A DNA stretch of 64,000 nucleotides from positions 124,001 to 188,000 of the forward strand of contig NZ_CP186480.1 in NCBI RefSeq assembly GCF_049354825.1, written 5' to 3'. The translations under genes were made by a program, and so were the position numbers. The notes under the pieces were generated by a model. It was not told the origin of the DNA. It did not search any database and saw only the letters and a program-made list of their open reading frames with translations. The DNA is from Novosphingobium sp049354825 (GTDB lineage Bacteria; Pseudomonadota; Alphaproteobacteria; Sphingomonadales; Sphingomonadaceae). Of the stretch, positions 26,798 to 36,042 are shown one piece after another; the stretch's first letter is position 1, and every line of letters begins with the position of its first letter.

Positions 26798-27865
26798 TCA
26801 GCCGCATTGCCCGCGGTGGAGCAGCTTGTGATCCGCCAGCACCAGCGCAACCATGGCTTCCACTACCGGAACGCCGCGAATGCCGACGCAAGGATCGTGG
26901 CGGCCCTTCGTGCGAATGTCGGTCGCGGCACCGTCGCGGCCGATCGTCTCGACCGGCGTCAGGATCGAAGAGGTCGGCTTGAAGGCCACCCGCAGGCGCA
27001 GCGGCTGGCCGGTCGAGATGCCGCCGGCGATCCCGCCGGCATGGTTGGCGAGGAATTGCGGGCCATCGGCGCCAGGCCGCATCGGGTCGGCGTTGCCTTC
27101 TCCGGTCAGCCGGGCGGCGGCGAAGCCGTCACCGATTTCCACGCCCTTGACCGCGTTGATGCCCATGCACCCGGCGGCCAGGTCGGCATCAAGCTTGGCA
27201 TAGATCGGCGCGCCCCAGCCGGCCGGAACGCCGGTGGCGGCACATTCGACCACCGCGCCGAGCGACGAACCGGCCAGGCGTGCGTCGTCGACCAGATTCG
27301 CCCAGCGCGCGGCCGCATCGGCATCGGGGCAAAAGAACGGATTGCGCCCGATTTCGTCGCTGTCGAAGTTGGCGGGATCGACGGTGTCGCCGCCGATTTC
27401 CGCCACCCAGGCGGTGATCGCAATTTCGGGAATGATCAGCCGCGCCACCGCGCCGGCGGCGACACGGGCGGCGGTTTCGCGCGCGCTGCTGCGCCCGCCG
27501 CCGCGATAGTCACGAAAGCCGTACTTGGCGTCGTAGGCGTAGTCCGCATGGCCCGGCCGGTATGCCTTGGCGACGTCGGAATAGTCCTTCGAGCGCTGGT
27601 CGACGTTTTCGATCGTCAGCGCGATCGGCGTGCCGGTGGTACGGCCTTCGAACACGCCCGACAGGATGCGAACGGCGTCAGGTTCCTGGCGCTGGGTCGT
27701 GTATTTGGACTGGCCGGGACGCCTTGCGTCGAGGAACGGCTGGATGTTGCCCTCGGACAGCTCAAGCCCAGGCGGGCAGCCGTCGAGTACCGCGCCCAGG
27801 GCCGGTCCGTGGCTCTCACCCCAAGTCGTCATCCGCAACAGGCGGCCGAAGCTGTTCATCGACAT
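26798..27865 (-). CDS. aroC: Chorismate synthase
   Basis: 355 residues. Signature pieces GRLLRMTTWGESHGPALG at the N-terminus, RPGHADYAYDAKYGFRDYRGGGRSSARET and ILTPVETIGRDGA are all present. It converts EPSP to chorismate with reduced FMN, the last shared aromatic step. An internal ATG two codons in (27859) could also be the start. It converges with the Smr gene (13-base gap). Confidence 0.96.
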   Translation of the reverse strand: MSMNSFGRLLRMTTWGESHGPALGAVLDGCPPGLELSEGNIQPFLDARRPGQSKYTTQRQEPDAVRILSGVFEGRTTGTPIALTIENVDQRSKDYSDVAKAYRPGHADYAYDAKYGFRDYRGGGRSSARETAARVAAGAVARLIIPEIAITAWVAEIGGDTVDPANFDSDEIGRNPFFCPDADAAARWANLVDDARLAGSSLGAVVECAATGVPAGWGAPIYAKLDADLAAGCMGINAVKGVEIGDGFAAARLTGEGNADPMRPGADGPQFLANHAGGIAGGISTGQPLRLRVAFKPTSSILTPVETIGRDGAATDIRTKGRHDPCVGIRGVPVVEAMVALVLADHKLLHRGQCG

Positions 27866-27914
27866 GGGATGGCCGAATTGCGCGAATTGCCGGCAATGTC
27901 CAGCGCGGGCAGGG

Positions 27915-28997
27915 TCAGCCTGGCCTGGCCGCTTGCAGTTCCGGTCCAGGTTCGGACGCGCGTCTTGAAGGTATCAGCACGCGCGCAAGCCAGTCGACCG
28001 CGGGCTTTTCGACCAGGAGCCGGAAGACCAGCCCCGTGGAAACGCCTGCCGCCACCAGCAAGACGAAGGCCAGGACCGGGGGCAATCGCGTGATCAGGCC
28101 TGCGGCGCTTAATGCCTTGGCGGTGACCGAGAGTGCCAGATAATGGATCAGGTATACGGAGTACGAAGCGTCGCCCAGGACGGTGAGCGGGCGCGGTACG
28201 CGCAGGTCGCGGCTGCGCTCGAGCTCGACCAGGCCGAGAATGGCGAGCGCGCTGCCGATCCCGTAAACGATGGTCAGCAAACGGCCCGGACCGCCGACAA
28301 CGTCGGCCATACCGGCGGCGGCGAAAATGCCGATGCCGCCAAGGGCGACAACCGCCGGCGCCGGGACTGAGCGATGCTGCAACGTCCACGCACAGGCCAT
28401 GCCCATCGGGAACAGGAGGTTGAACGTCGCCAGGTAAAACGAGCCCGGAAAGGTATCGGCGCCGACGACCGACCACACCGCGCACCCGGCGAACCACAGT
28501 CCCAGCACCGCCAGCCCCAGCCGGCGATTCGCCAGCAAGGCGGCGAACAACAGGTAGAACAGCAGCTCGTGGCGAAGCGTCCACGCCACCTTGAGGTGGG
28601 GGGACTCCGCAGTCGGGACCAGCAGCGCAGACTGCAGCAAGGCCATCGGTGCCCGGCTTGCGCCGGCATCGGCAGCCGGCGAGGCGAACAGCGTCGCGAT
28701 CACGAGCGCCAGCGCCGCCCAATAGGCTGGATAGATGCGGACCAGACGCTTCAGCGCAAACCGGGGCAGGGCGCTGGGCTTCCCGACTTCGCCAAGGTGG
28801 ATATGCGTGATGATGAAGCCGGACAGGACGAAGAAAAATTCGACCCCCGCGTGCCCCATCCGGAATCCGGGCCAGGCCTCGTGACCCCAGTACTTGGCGG
28901 CAGTGAAGATGACGTTGGCGTGGAACAGGACGACCAGCAGCGCCGCGATGCCGCGACCGGCCTGGAGAACGTCGAGCTTCGGGCGCTGCCTGGTCAC
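27915..28997 (-). CDS. Acyltransferase-3 family membrane protein
   Basis: 360 residues from a GTG. About ten membrane segments. It starts KLDVLQAGRGIAALLVVLFHANV and has HAGVEFFFVLSGFIITHIHLG and RLVRIYPAYW, the classic acyltransferase-3 (ExoZ/OafA) marks including the His in FHAN. It probably acetylates a surface polysaccharide or a secondary metabolite. No SGNH domain. Located between aroC and a divergent ABM gene, with no adjacent polysaccharide genes. Confidence 0.82.
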   Translation of the reverse strand: MTRQRPKLDVLQAGRGIAALLVVLFHANVIFTAAKYWGHEAWPGFRMGHAGVEFFFVLSGFIITHIHLGEVGKPSALPRFALKRLVRIYPAYWAALALVIATLFASPAADAGASRAPMALLQSALLVPTAESPHLKVAWTLRHELLFYLLFAALLANRRLGLAVLGLWFAGCAVWSVVGADTFPGSFYLATFNLLFPMGMACAWTLQHRSVPAPAVVALGGIGIFAAAGMADVVGGPGRLLTIVYGIGSALAILGLVELERSRDLRVPRPLTVLGDASYSVYLIHYLALSVTAKALSAAGLITRLPPVLAFVLLVAAGVSTGLVFRLLVEKPAVDWLARVLIPSRRASEPGPELQAARPG

Positions 28998-29085
28998 ATC
29001 TTCGCCGATACACGGGCGCGTTGCCGGGGTCCACTTGGCGGCGCGAATTGCCCGGAGCCGCGACTGTAGCTAGGGCTGGTCGGTC

Positions 29086-29394
29086 ATGACCCTCGTCGTC
29101 TTTCGCAACCGTAAACGCGCCGATCTCGACGCCGCGGCCTATGCCGCCGACGCCGCAGCGATGGAGGCGCTGGCGCGCGCGCAGCCCGGGTTCGTGTCGT
29201 TCAAATCCTATGCTGCCGACGATGGCGAAGTGATCGCGCTATCCGAATGGAGCGACGAGGGCGCCGCCCGCGCCTGGGGCCGCGAGGCCGAACACGCACG
29301 CGTGCAGGGACGGGGCCGGGCCGAGTACTATGCCGACTACACGCTGTTCGTCTGTGCCGATCCGCGCATCCACCGCTTCGAGAGTAACGCATGA
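29086..29394 (+). CDS. Antibiotic biosynthesis monooxygenase (ABM) domain protein
   Basis: 102 residues of one ferredoxin-like ABM fold: MTLVVFRNRKR, then PGFVSFKSYAADDGEVIALSEW (the common central strand) and a final YTLFVCADPR. Small ABM proteins include cofactor-free monooxygenases and haem-degrading enzymes; the class here cannot be told. It opens a four-gene run (ABM, ArsC-like, pnuC, NadR-like) with 4-7-bp overlaps. Confidence 0.78.
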   Translation: MTLVVFRNRKRADLDAAAYAADAAAMEALARAQPGFVSFKSYAADDGEVIALSEWSDEGAARAWGREAEHARVQGRGRAEYYADYTLFVCADPRIHRFESNA

Positions 29395-29738
29395 CCGTAA
29401 CGGTATACGGCATTCCCAACTGCGACACGGTCAAAAAGGCACGCGCCTGGCTCGACCTGAGCGGCATCTCCTACACCTTCCACGATTACAAGAAGGCCGG
29501 AGCCGATGCGGACAAACTGCGCGATTGGGCGCGCGTGGCGGGCTGGGAGCCGCTCCTCAACCGCGCCGGGACGACCTTTCGCAAGCTGCCCGAGTCTGAG
29601 CGCGAGGGGCTGAACGAAACGCGCGCGATCACGCTCATGGCGGCCCATCCCTCGGCGATACGGCGCCCGGTGGTCGAGCATCCCGGCGGCCTGCTCGTCG
29701 GCTTCGACGCCGCGGCCTGGGGCGCGGCGCTGCGATGA
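29391..29738 (+). CDS. ArsC/Spx-family reductase (YffB-like)
   Basis: 115 residues of thioredoxin fold starting VTVYGIPNCDTVKKARAWL, with a single active-site Cys at about 11, and a later RRPVVEH...GF stretch typical of the YffB/ArsC family. Probably a glutathione-dependent thiol reductase; arsenate reduction is not implied. ATGA overlap with the ABM gene and with pnuC. Confidence 0.87.
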   Translation: MTVTVYGIPNCDTVKKARAWLDLSGISYTFHDYKKAGADADKLRDWARVAGWEPLLNRAGTTFRKLPESEREGLNETRAITLMAAHPSAIRRPVVEHPGGLLVGFDAAAWGAALR

Positions 29739-30304
29739 ACTGGACCGAGATTGCCGGGTCGCTGCTCGGCCTGGTCAACATCATTCTGCTGGTGCGCCGC
29801 TCGGTGTGGAACTTCCCGGTGGCGATGGCGATGGTAACGCTGATCGGCGTCACGCTGTTCGAAGCGCGGCTTTACGCGGAAACGGGACTGCAGGCGTTCT
29901 TTTTCGTGGTCAACGCGGTCGGCTGGGTGGCCTGGCTGCGCGCCAGCGGGGAAGACGACCACACCGTCCCGGTTGGCTGGATGACCGGCGGTGCCCGCGC
30001 GCTGTGGGCCGCGATCACAGCCGCGCTCAGCGTGACGCTGGGCTGGCTGCTGCATCGATTCACCAATGCCGCATTGCCATTCGCCGATTCGGCGGTGACC
30101 GGGGCCAGCATCGCAGCACAGCTGCTGCTGACGATCCGGCGCGTGGAAAACTGGGTCCTGTGGGTGGCGATCGACGTAGTTTCAGTAGGACTTTATCTTT
30201 ATCGGGGCCTGGTCCTGCTGGCGGCGCTCTATGTCGTTTTCGGGATCATGTCGGTGTTGGGCCTGAGGGAATGGGCCCGCGCCGCGAAGGGGGCGCAATG
30301 CTGA
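29735..30304 (+). CDS. pnuC: Nicotinamide riboside transporter PnuC
   Basis: 189 residues, seven hydrophobic segments. PnuC marks: EIAGSLLGLVNIILLVRRSVWNFPVA near the N-terminus and RRVENWVLWVAIDVVSVGLYLYRG near the C-terminus, which include the substrate-contacting aromatic and polar residues of the family. It takes up nicotinamide riboside by facilitated diffusion, trapped by phosphorylation. The overlap with the NadR-like kinase gene (7 bp) supports exactly that job. Confidence 0.92.
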   Translation: MNWTEIAGSLLGLVNIILLVRRSVWNFPVAMAMVTLIGVTLFEARLYAETGLQAFFFVVNAVGWVAWLRASGEDDHTVPVGWMTGGARALWAAITAALSVTLGWLLHRFTNAALPFADSAVTGASIAAQLLLTIRRVENWVLWVAIDVVSVGLYLYRGLVLLAALYVVFGIMSVLGLREWARAAKGAQC

Positions 30305-30828
30305 CGATCTGTTTCCACGGCGCGGAAAGCACCGGCAAGACCACCTTTGCCGAAGGGCTGGCGAGAGAGTTCGGCTGCCCGTGGGTGCCCGAATACGGCC
30401 GCACCTTTGCCGAAACGCGCGGCACCGACTTCACCCTCGCCGACCTGCTGGCGATCGCCGAAGGTCAGGATGCCGCGCGGCGGGCGGCGGCTGCAACCGG
30501 CCCGGATTTGCTGATCCTCGATACCGACCCGCTTATGACCGCGGCCTGGGCCCGGATGCTGTTCGGCGCGGTCCCGGATGAAGTGACGACTTATCCCAAG
30601 GCCGATCACTACGTGCTGTTCGCCCCCGACATGCCGTGGGTTGCCGACGGCACGCGCTTTTTCGGTACCCCGGGCGAACGCAAGCGCTTCGCCGATTTTT
30701 CAGAGGCGATGCTCGATCGCGCCGGCGTCCCCTACACCCGCGTCACTGGCGACTGGGACGAGCGCCGCGCCAGCACGCGCGCGCTCGTCCAGCGACTGCT
30801 GGCCGAGACGGCGGAGCTGACGCGCTAG
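30298..30828 (+). CDS. NadR-like AAA kinase (ribosylnicotinamide kinase)
   Basis: 176 residues. P-loop GAESTGKTTFAEGLA at the N-terminus, then VPEYGRTFAE and LLILDTDPLMTAAWA, the layout of the NadR C-terminal ribosylnicotinamide kinase domain. The regulator and NMN adenylyltransferase parts of full NadR are absent, so it most likely only makes NMN from nicotinamide riboside. Start ATG 30298 gives a 7-bp overlap with pnuC. It converges with ubiG (4-base gap). Confidence 0.87.
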   Translation: MLTICFHGAESTGKTTFAEGLAREFGCPWVPEYGRTFAETRGTDFTLADLLAIAEGQDAARRAAAATGPDLLILDTDPLMTAAWARMLFGAVPDEVTTYPKADHYVLFAPDMPWVADGTRFFGTPGERKRFADFSEAMLDRAGVPYTRVTGDWDERRASTRALVQRLLAETAELTR

Positions 30829-30832
30829 CCTT

Positions 30833-31561
30833 TCAGGAACGGTGGGCCGACATGATGTAATTGAGGCCGGTGTCGGCAGAGAGGTGAAGGCCCCTGCCGG
30901 GTGACCAGGCAATGCCCTGCAGCGCGCCGGCCGTCAGTCCCGCCGAAGCCAGCAAGGCGGTCAGTTCGTCCGGAGTGATGAAATCGTCCCAGTGATGCGT
31001 GCCGCGCGGGATCAGGCCGATGCGCTCGGCGCCTTCCACCATCAGCAGCCGCGATGCGGCGGTGCGATTGGGTGTCGACAGCACCAGCAGCCCGCCCGGA
31101 GCCAGCCGCGCAGATAGCTCGGCGACGAAGGCCGGTTTGTCGGCGACATGCTCGATCACTTCGAACGCGGTAACGAGGTCGAACGTGCCGGCGGGCAAGT
31201 CCGCAAGCTCGCCCGCGAAATAGCTGACGTGTAGCCCCATCGCCGCAGCGTGTTCGCGGCCGGCGGCGATGTTTTCGGTCGCCGCATCGACGCCGGTGAC
31301 GGCGGCACCGAGACGCGCCAGCGGTTCGCAGGCAAGGCCCGCGCCGCACCCGACGTCGAGCGCGCGCTTGCCTGCTAGCGGCCTCGTGGTTTGCGCGGCG
31401 GCGGACCAATGCGCGTCGATCGCCTGCCGCAGCGCGCCCAGTCGTACCGGATTGAGCTTGTGCAGCATCGCCGACGATCCGTCCGGATCCCACCACTCGG
31501 CAGCCAGCTTTCCGAAGTGGGCGGCTTCACCCGGGCGGATGGTAGGGGTTGCAATGGCCAT
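30833..31561 (-). CDS. ubiG: Ubiquinone biosynthesis O-methyltransferase
   Basis: 242 residues from ATG 31561 (MAIATPTIRPG), preceded by GAAGGGGG. UbiG features: EAAHFGKLAAEWWDP and LHKLNPVRL at the N-terminus, SAM motif I ALDVGCGAGLACEPLARLGA, and GTHHWDDFITPDEL. It performs both O-methylations of ubiquinone synthesis. Divergent from lysC, a familiar alphaproteobacterial pairing. Confidence 0.94.
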   Translation of the reverse strand: MAIATPTIRPGEAAHFGKLAAEWWDPDGSSAMLHKLNPVRLGALRQAIDAHWSAAAQTTRPLAGKRALDVGCGAGLACEPLARLGAAVTGVDAATENIAAGREHAAAMGLHVSYFAGELADLPAGTFDLVTAFEVIEHVADKPAFVAELSARLAPGGLLVLSTPNRTAASRLLMVEGAERIGLIPRGTHHWDDFITPDELTALLASAGLTAGALQGIAWSPGRGLHLSADTGLNYIMSAHRS

Positions 31562-31638
31562 GCCCCCTTCGTAACAGCCGCGCCGTTGCGGGGCCATGCC
31601 GGTCTTGCGCAAGATTGTTACGCTGAGGGAGCCGCCGA

Positions 31639-32916
31639 GTGGGCCGCATCGTGATGAAATTCGGCGGCACCTCGATGGCCGGGTCCGAGCGAATCCGCCG
31701 CGTCGCCCAGATCGTGCGACGCCAGCAGGCGGCCGGACACCAGGTTGCGGTCGTCGTCTCGGCGATGGCTGGCGAAACCGACCGGCTCGTCAATTTCTGC
31801 CGCGAGGCCAATCCGCTTTACGATCCGGCCGAATACGACGTCGTCGTTGCCAGCGGCGAACAGGTCACCGCCGGGCTGCTCGCGCTGACACTGCAGGCGC
31901 TTGGCTGCAAGGCGCGGTCATGGCTGGGCTGGCAGCTTCCGATCCACACCGACGATGCCCACGCGAAGGCCCGCATACTCGACATCGACGGCGAAGCGAT
32001 GCCCCAGGCCATGGCCGGGGGAGAGATCGCGGTCATTCCCGGCTTCCAGGGCGTGGGCAACGATCTGCGCATTACCACGCTGGGCCGGGGCGGGTCCGAT
32101 ACCTCGGCCGTGGCGGTCGCCGCGGCGCTGCAGGCCGATCGCTGCGACATCTATACCGACGTCGACGGCGTCTACACCACCGATCCCCGCATCGTCGCCA
32201 AGGCGCGCAAGCTCAAGTACGTGACGTACGAGGAAATGCTCGAACTGGCCTCGGTCGGGTCCAAGGTGCTGCAGACCCGGTCGGTCAGCCTGGCGATGAA
32301 GGAAGGCGTGCGCGTGCAGGTACTGTCGAGTTTCATCGACGACGATGCCACTCCCGCCGACGAAATCCCCGGAACGATGATCGTTTCCGAAGACGAAATG
32401 GACCGGATGATGGAGACCCACGACATGGAACGCCAGCTTGTGACCGGCATCGCCGCAGACAAGAACGAGGCCAAGATCATCCTCACCCGGGTACCCGACC
32501 AGCCCGGCGCGGTGGCGCACATCTTCGGCCCGCTGGCCAACGCCGGCATCAACGTCGACATGATCATCCAGAACGTGGGCCGCGACAAGGGCGAGACCGA
32601 CGTGACCTTTACCGTGCCTGCCGCCGATCTTCTGCGTGCGCAGACGCTGCTCGAGGCGCAAAAGAGCGCGATCGGCTACAACCGCGTCATCACCGATGCG
32701 AAGGTCGCCAAGATTAGCGTCGTGGGTGTTGGCATGAAGAGCCACGCAGGCGTTGCCGCCACGATGTTCAAGGCACTGGCCGATCGCGGCATCAACATCC
32801 AGGCGATCTCCACCAGCGAGATCAAGGTCTCTGTCCTGATCGACGAGGACGAAACCGAACTGGCGGTGCGCGTTCTCCATACCGCCTACGGCCTCGACCA
32901 GGCCGACGCCGCCTGA
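31639..32916 (+). CDS. lysC: Aspartate kinase
   Basis: 425 residues from a GTG (MGRIVMKFGGTSMAG). Amino-acid kinase domain about 1-250 with KFGGTS and TLGRGGSDTSAVA, then two ACT domains (about 265-425), the usual feedback sensors. It phosphorylates aspartate, the entry to lysine, threonine, methionine and diaminopimelate synthesis. Followed by a strong terminator at 32940-32977. Confidence 0.95.
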   Translation: MGRIVMKFGGTSMAGSERIRRVAQIVRRQQAAGHQVAVVVSAMAGETDRLVNFCREANPLYDPAEYDVVVASGEQVTAGLLALTLQALGCKARSWLGWQLPIHTDDAHAKARILDIDGEAMPQAMAGGEIAVIPGFQGVGNDLRITTLGRGGSDTSAVAVAAALQADRCDIYTDVDGVYTTDPRIVAKARKLKYVTYEEMLELASVGSKVLQTRSVSLAMKEGVRVQVLSSFIDDDATPADEIPGTMIVSEDEMDRMMETHDMERQLVTGIAADKNEAKIILTRVPDQPGAVAHIFGPLANAGINVDMIIQNVGRDKGETDVTFTVPAADLLRAQTLLEAQKSAIGYNRVITDAKVAKISVVGVGMKSHAGVAATMFKALADRGINIQAISTSEIKVSVLIDEDETELAVRVLHTAYGLDQADAA

Positions 32917-32939
32917 CGGGGCTGTCCTTGCATGACGGC

Positions 32940-32977
32940 GCGGGAGGGGTCGGTTTCGAACCCGCCCGCTTTTTTTT
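32940..32977 (+). terminator. Rho-independent terminator after lysC
   Basis: Stem of nine positions with one mismatch (32940-32948 with 32961-32969), a 12-base loop, then eight T (32970-32977). It separates lysC from the accessory gene run that follows. Confidence 0.88.
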
Positions 32978-33080
32978 GCGCGTTGACGCCGCGCGCCGCG
33001 CCTGATTTATTCGAACGCGCGGTATCCTGATCGGACGCCGCTGCCCGCGCCCGGCACAAGACCGCGCGAGGGCCGGGAGA

Positions 33081-34820
33081 GTGCGCGTGGCAATGGCTTC
33101 GGACTTCGTGGTGCCTGCTGGTTGGCCGGCGATGTCGCTTGGTGCGGCGCAGGAGGCGCTGTGCGCGCCGGGCATGCCGTTCGAGATGGGCATGGCGGTG
33201 GTTCGCGGCGTGCCGACGCGCGTCTGGGCCCACGCGCTGCCGAACCTGGCGGCCCTGGCCCGGCTGGGTGGTTCCCACGGCGAGGCGCTGTTCGTTGTCC
33301 ACGAGGATGAGCGTGTGACGTTCGCGGCGTGGTACAAGGCGGTTGCCGCGCTGGCTTCGCACCTCGCCGCACGCGGGGTGACCAAGGGCGACCGGGTGGC
33401 ACTGGCGATGCGCAACTTGCCCGAATGGCCGGCCGTGTTCTTCGCAGTGACGGCGTTGGGGGCGATCTGCGTTCCGCTCAACGCCTGGTGGACCGGCGGC
33501 GAGCTGGAATACGGGCTCGCCGATTCGGGCGCGAAAGTACTGGTCTGCGACGCTGAACGGTACGCCCGCATCGCTCCGCATCGCGGCGCCCTGCCGACGC
33601 TCGAACACGTGCTGGTCGCCCGCGCGCAGGGCGCGCTCGACGAAGCGGTACGGCTTGAGGACATTATCGGCGGGCCGGCCAACTGGCCACTGCTGCCCGC
33701 CGCCGACCTGCCCGCCGTGGACCTGGCGCCCGACGATCCGGCGACGATCTTCTACACCAGCGGCACCACGGGCCATCCCAAGGGCGCGCTCGGCACGCAT
33801 CGCAACCTGGTCACCAACATTCTGTCGACCGCTTACGGCGCCGCTCGCGGGGCGCTGCGCCGGGGCGAGGCGCCCGCCGCGCCTGCGCGCAAGGTCGGCT
33901 TGATGGTAATCCCGCTATTCCATGTCACCGCCTGCTCCGCCTCGTTGATGGGCGTGGTGGCGGCCGGACACACGCTGGTCTTCATGCGCCGCTGGGACGC
34001 TGGCGAGGCGCTGGCGCTGATCGAGCGCGAGCGCGTCAACCTCACGGGCGGCGTGCCGACGATCGCCTGGCAGCTGCTCGAACATCCAGACCGTTCGCAA
34101 TACGACCTCTCCAGCCTGGAAGTGGTTTCCTATGGCGGCGCGCCGTCCGCGCCCGATCTGGTCCGGCGCATCCACGCCGAGTTCGGGGCGCTGCCGGGCA
34201 ACGGCTGGGGCATGACCGAGACCACCGCGACGGTCACCGCACACACGGCTGAGGATTACCTCAATCGCCCCGAAAGTGCCGGCCCGCCGGTGCCGGTGGC
34301 CGACCTCGAGATTCGCGGCGAGGACGGGGAGACCGTGCTGGCAACCGGCGAGGTGGGCGAATTGTGGGCGCGCGGGCCGATGATCGTGGCCGGCTACTGG
34401 AACAAGCCCGAGGCCACCGCCGAGACATTCGTGGACGGCTGGGTCCGCACCGGCGACCTCGCCCGGCTCGACGAGGAGGGCTTCCTGTTCCTCGTCGACC
34501 GCGCCAAGGATATCGTCATTCGCGGCGGCGAGAACATCTATTCGTCCGAGGTCGAGAACGCGCTGTATGACCACCCGGCGGTGACCGACGCGGCGGTCAT
34601 CGGCATTCCGCACCGCATCCTGGGCGAGGAACCGGTGGCCGTCGTCCAGCTATCGGCCGGGGAAAGCGCCAGCGAGAAGGCCTTGCAGGCCTGGGTGGGC
34701 CAGCGGCTGGCCGCCTTCAAGGTGCCGGTGCGGATCGTGTTCATGGATCATCCACTGCCGCGCAATGCCAACGGCAAGATCCTCAAGCGCGACCTCAAGG
34801 ACCTGTTCGCAAGTGTCTGA
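33081..34820 (+). CDS. Class I acyl-CoA synthetase / fatty-acid-CoA ligase
   Basis: 579 residues of the ANL (AMP-forming) family. P-loop FYTSGTTGHPKGAL, WGMTETTATVT, the GDLARLDEEGFLFLVDRAKD hinge region, and the C-terminal catalytic Lys in NANGKILKRDL. It activates a carboxylic acid to its CoA ester through an acyl-adenylate; the substrate is unknown. The downstream TetR, esterase and 3-hydroxyacyl-CoA dehydrogenase genes suggest degradation of an ester-linked or fatty acid. GTG at 33081; an ATG four codons later is possible. Overlaps the regulator gene by 8 bp. Confidence 0.88.
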   Translation: MRVAMASDFVVPAGWPAMSLGAAQEALCAPGMPFEMGMAVVRGVPTRVWAHALPNLAALARLGGSHGEALFVVHEDERVTFAAWYKAVAALASHLAARGVTKGDRVALAMRNLPEWPAVFFAVTALGAICVPLNAWWTGGELEYGLADSGAKVLVCDAERYARIAPHRGALPTLEHVLVARAQGALDEAVRLEDIIGGPANWPLLPAADLPAVDLAPDDPATIFYTSGTTGHPKGALGTHRNLVTNILSTAYGAARGALRRGEAPAAPARKVGLMVIPLFHVTACSASLMGVVAAGHTLVFMRRWDAGEALALIERERVNLTGGVPTIAWQLLEHPDRSQYDLSSLEVVSYGGAPSAPDLVRRIHAEFGALPGNGWGMTETTATVTAHTAEDYLNRPESAGPPVPVADLEIRGEDGETVLATGEVGELWARGPMIVAGYWNKPEATAETFVDGWVRTGDLARLDEEGFLFLVDRAKDIVIRGGENIYSSEVENALYDHPAVTDAAVIGIPHRILGEEPVAVVQLSAGESASEKALQAWVGQRLAAFKVPVRIVFMDHPLPRNANGKILKRDLKDLFASV

Positions 34821-36042
34821 GCGCGCCGCGTCCGACAAGTTCGCGCGCAAGCGCGCCGAGATTCTGGAGGCTGCCGCCGCGCAGATCAACTTGCGCGGGG
34901 TCAAGGGCATGACCCTGGCCGACGTCGCCCGCCAGGTCGGTCTCAACACGACCAGCGTGACGTATTACTTTCCGCGCAAGGAGCAGCTTGCCTCGGCCGC
35001 GCTGGCGCTGGCGCTGGACCGCCTGGCCGAAGATGCCGCGGAAGCGGCGCTCGAGCCGACGCCGCGCCTGCGCGTGGCGCGGCTGGCGACCCTGGCGTTT
35101 GGCCACCTCGGGCGGATTTCCAGCGGCGAGGAGCGCCCGGCCGCTTACCTGTCGGACATTCGCGCGCTAGACCAGTCGCTGCGCATCGAGCTGGCGCGCC
35201 GCTACAGCGAAATCGTCATGGCCGTGGCGGACTTCCTTGAACTGCCCGACACGATCGCGGCGATGCGGGCGCACATCCTGCTCGAAACGCTGCACTGGCT
35301 GCCGGCCTGGACGCCCCGCTACGAACAGGCCGATTTCCCCCGCCTCGAGGCGCGCTTTATCGAGGTGCTCTGCGACGGCATCAGCGCGCGCGGCGCGGCG
35401 CCCTGGGCCGGCCCGTCGGTGTCGGCACTGGGCGCCATCGAGGCGTCGGCCGAGGCGACGATGGCGGACGAGTTCATCCGCTCGGCAACGCTGCTGATCA
35501 ACCAGCGCGGCTACAAGGGTGCGTCGGTGGACGCGATCGCGGCCCATCGCAATGTCACCAAGGGCAGCTTCTACCACCACCTGGCCGGCAAGGGTGACTT
35601 GGTGCTGGCCTGCTTCGAACGCAGCCACAGCCGGATCGCGGCGGTCCAGGCGGCCGCTCTGGCGGTACCGGGAACGTTCGGCGAGCGGCTTGGGCTGGCC
35701 CTGACCGCGCTGGTCGATCTGCAGCTCTATTCCGATTTCCCGCTGCTGCGGACGACCGCGCTTCACGCGCTGCCGCAGGACGTGCGGCTGCAGGTGATCG
35801 ATCGCTCCAACCTCAGTGCGCGGCGCTATGCCGGCATGATGATCGACGGGATCACTGACGGATCAATCGCCGCGATCGATCCGCTGGTTGCCAGCCAGGT
35901 CATCATGGCGGCGGTCAATTCGGCTGCGGAGCTACGCCGGTGGGCGCAGGATATGACACACGAGGCGGTCGTCGCCGATTACGCGGCGGCGCTCGCGAGG
36001 GGCTTGCTGGCGCCCGCAACGAAAGGCAATCCGACTTCATGA
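34813..36042 (+). CDS. Transcriptional regulator with two TetR DNA-binding domains
   Basis: 409 residues from a GTG overlapping the ligase stop. The first TetR_N is at about 5-55 (ILEAAAAQINLRGVKGMTLADVARQVGLNTTSVTYYFPRK, given in pieces) with a ligand domain to about 200. The second TetR_N is at about 218-262 (INQRGYKGASVDAIAAHRNV then TKGSFYHHLAGKGDLV) with its own C-terminal domain. So a fused, tandem repressor twice the usual length. Both helix-turn-helices look intact. It most likely represses this gene run in response to an acyl-CoA or its parent acid. ATGA overlap with the next gene. Confidence 0.85.
   Translation: MSERAASDKFARKRAEILEAAAAQINLRGVKGMTLADVARQVGLNTTSVTYYFPRKEQLASAALALALDRLAEDAAEAALEPTPRLRVARLATLAFGHLGRISSGEERPAAYLSDIRALDQSLRIELARRYSEIVMAVADFLELPDTIAAMRAHILLETLHWLPAWTPRYEQADFPRLEARFIEVLCDGISARGAAPWAGPSVSALGAIEASAEATMADEFIRSATLLINQRGYKGASVDAIAAHRNVTKGSFYHHLAGKGDLVLACFERSHSRIAAVQAAALAVPGTFGERLGLALTALVDLQLYSDFPLLRTTALHALPQDVRLQVIDRSNLSARRYAGMMIDGITDGSIAAIDPLVASQVIMAAVNSAAELRRWAQDMTHEAVVADYAAALARGLLAPATKGNPTS

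Noticed and set aside
29391..29738. Arsenate reductase
   Set aside because: YffB/Spx-type sequence with no arsenic resistance genes around; NAD-salvage neighbours.
31562..31638. Lysine riboswitch before lysC
   Set aside because: The gap is only 77 bases and shared with the divergent ubiG gene, too short for an L-box, and no matching structure is visible.
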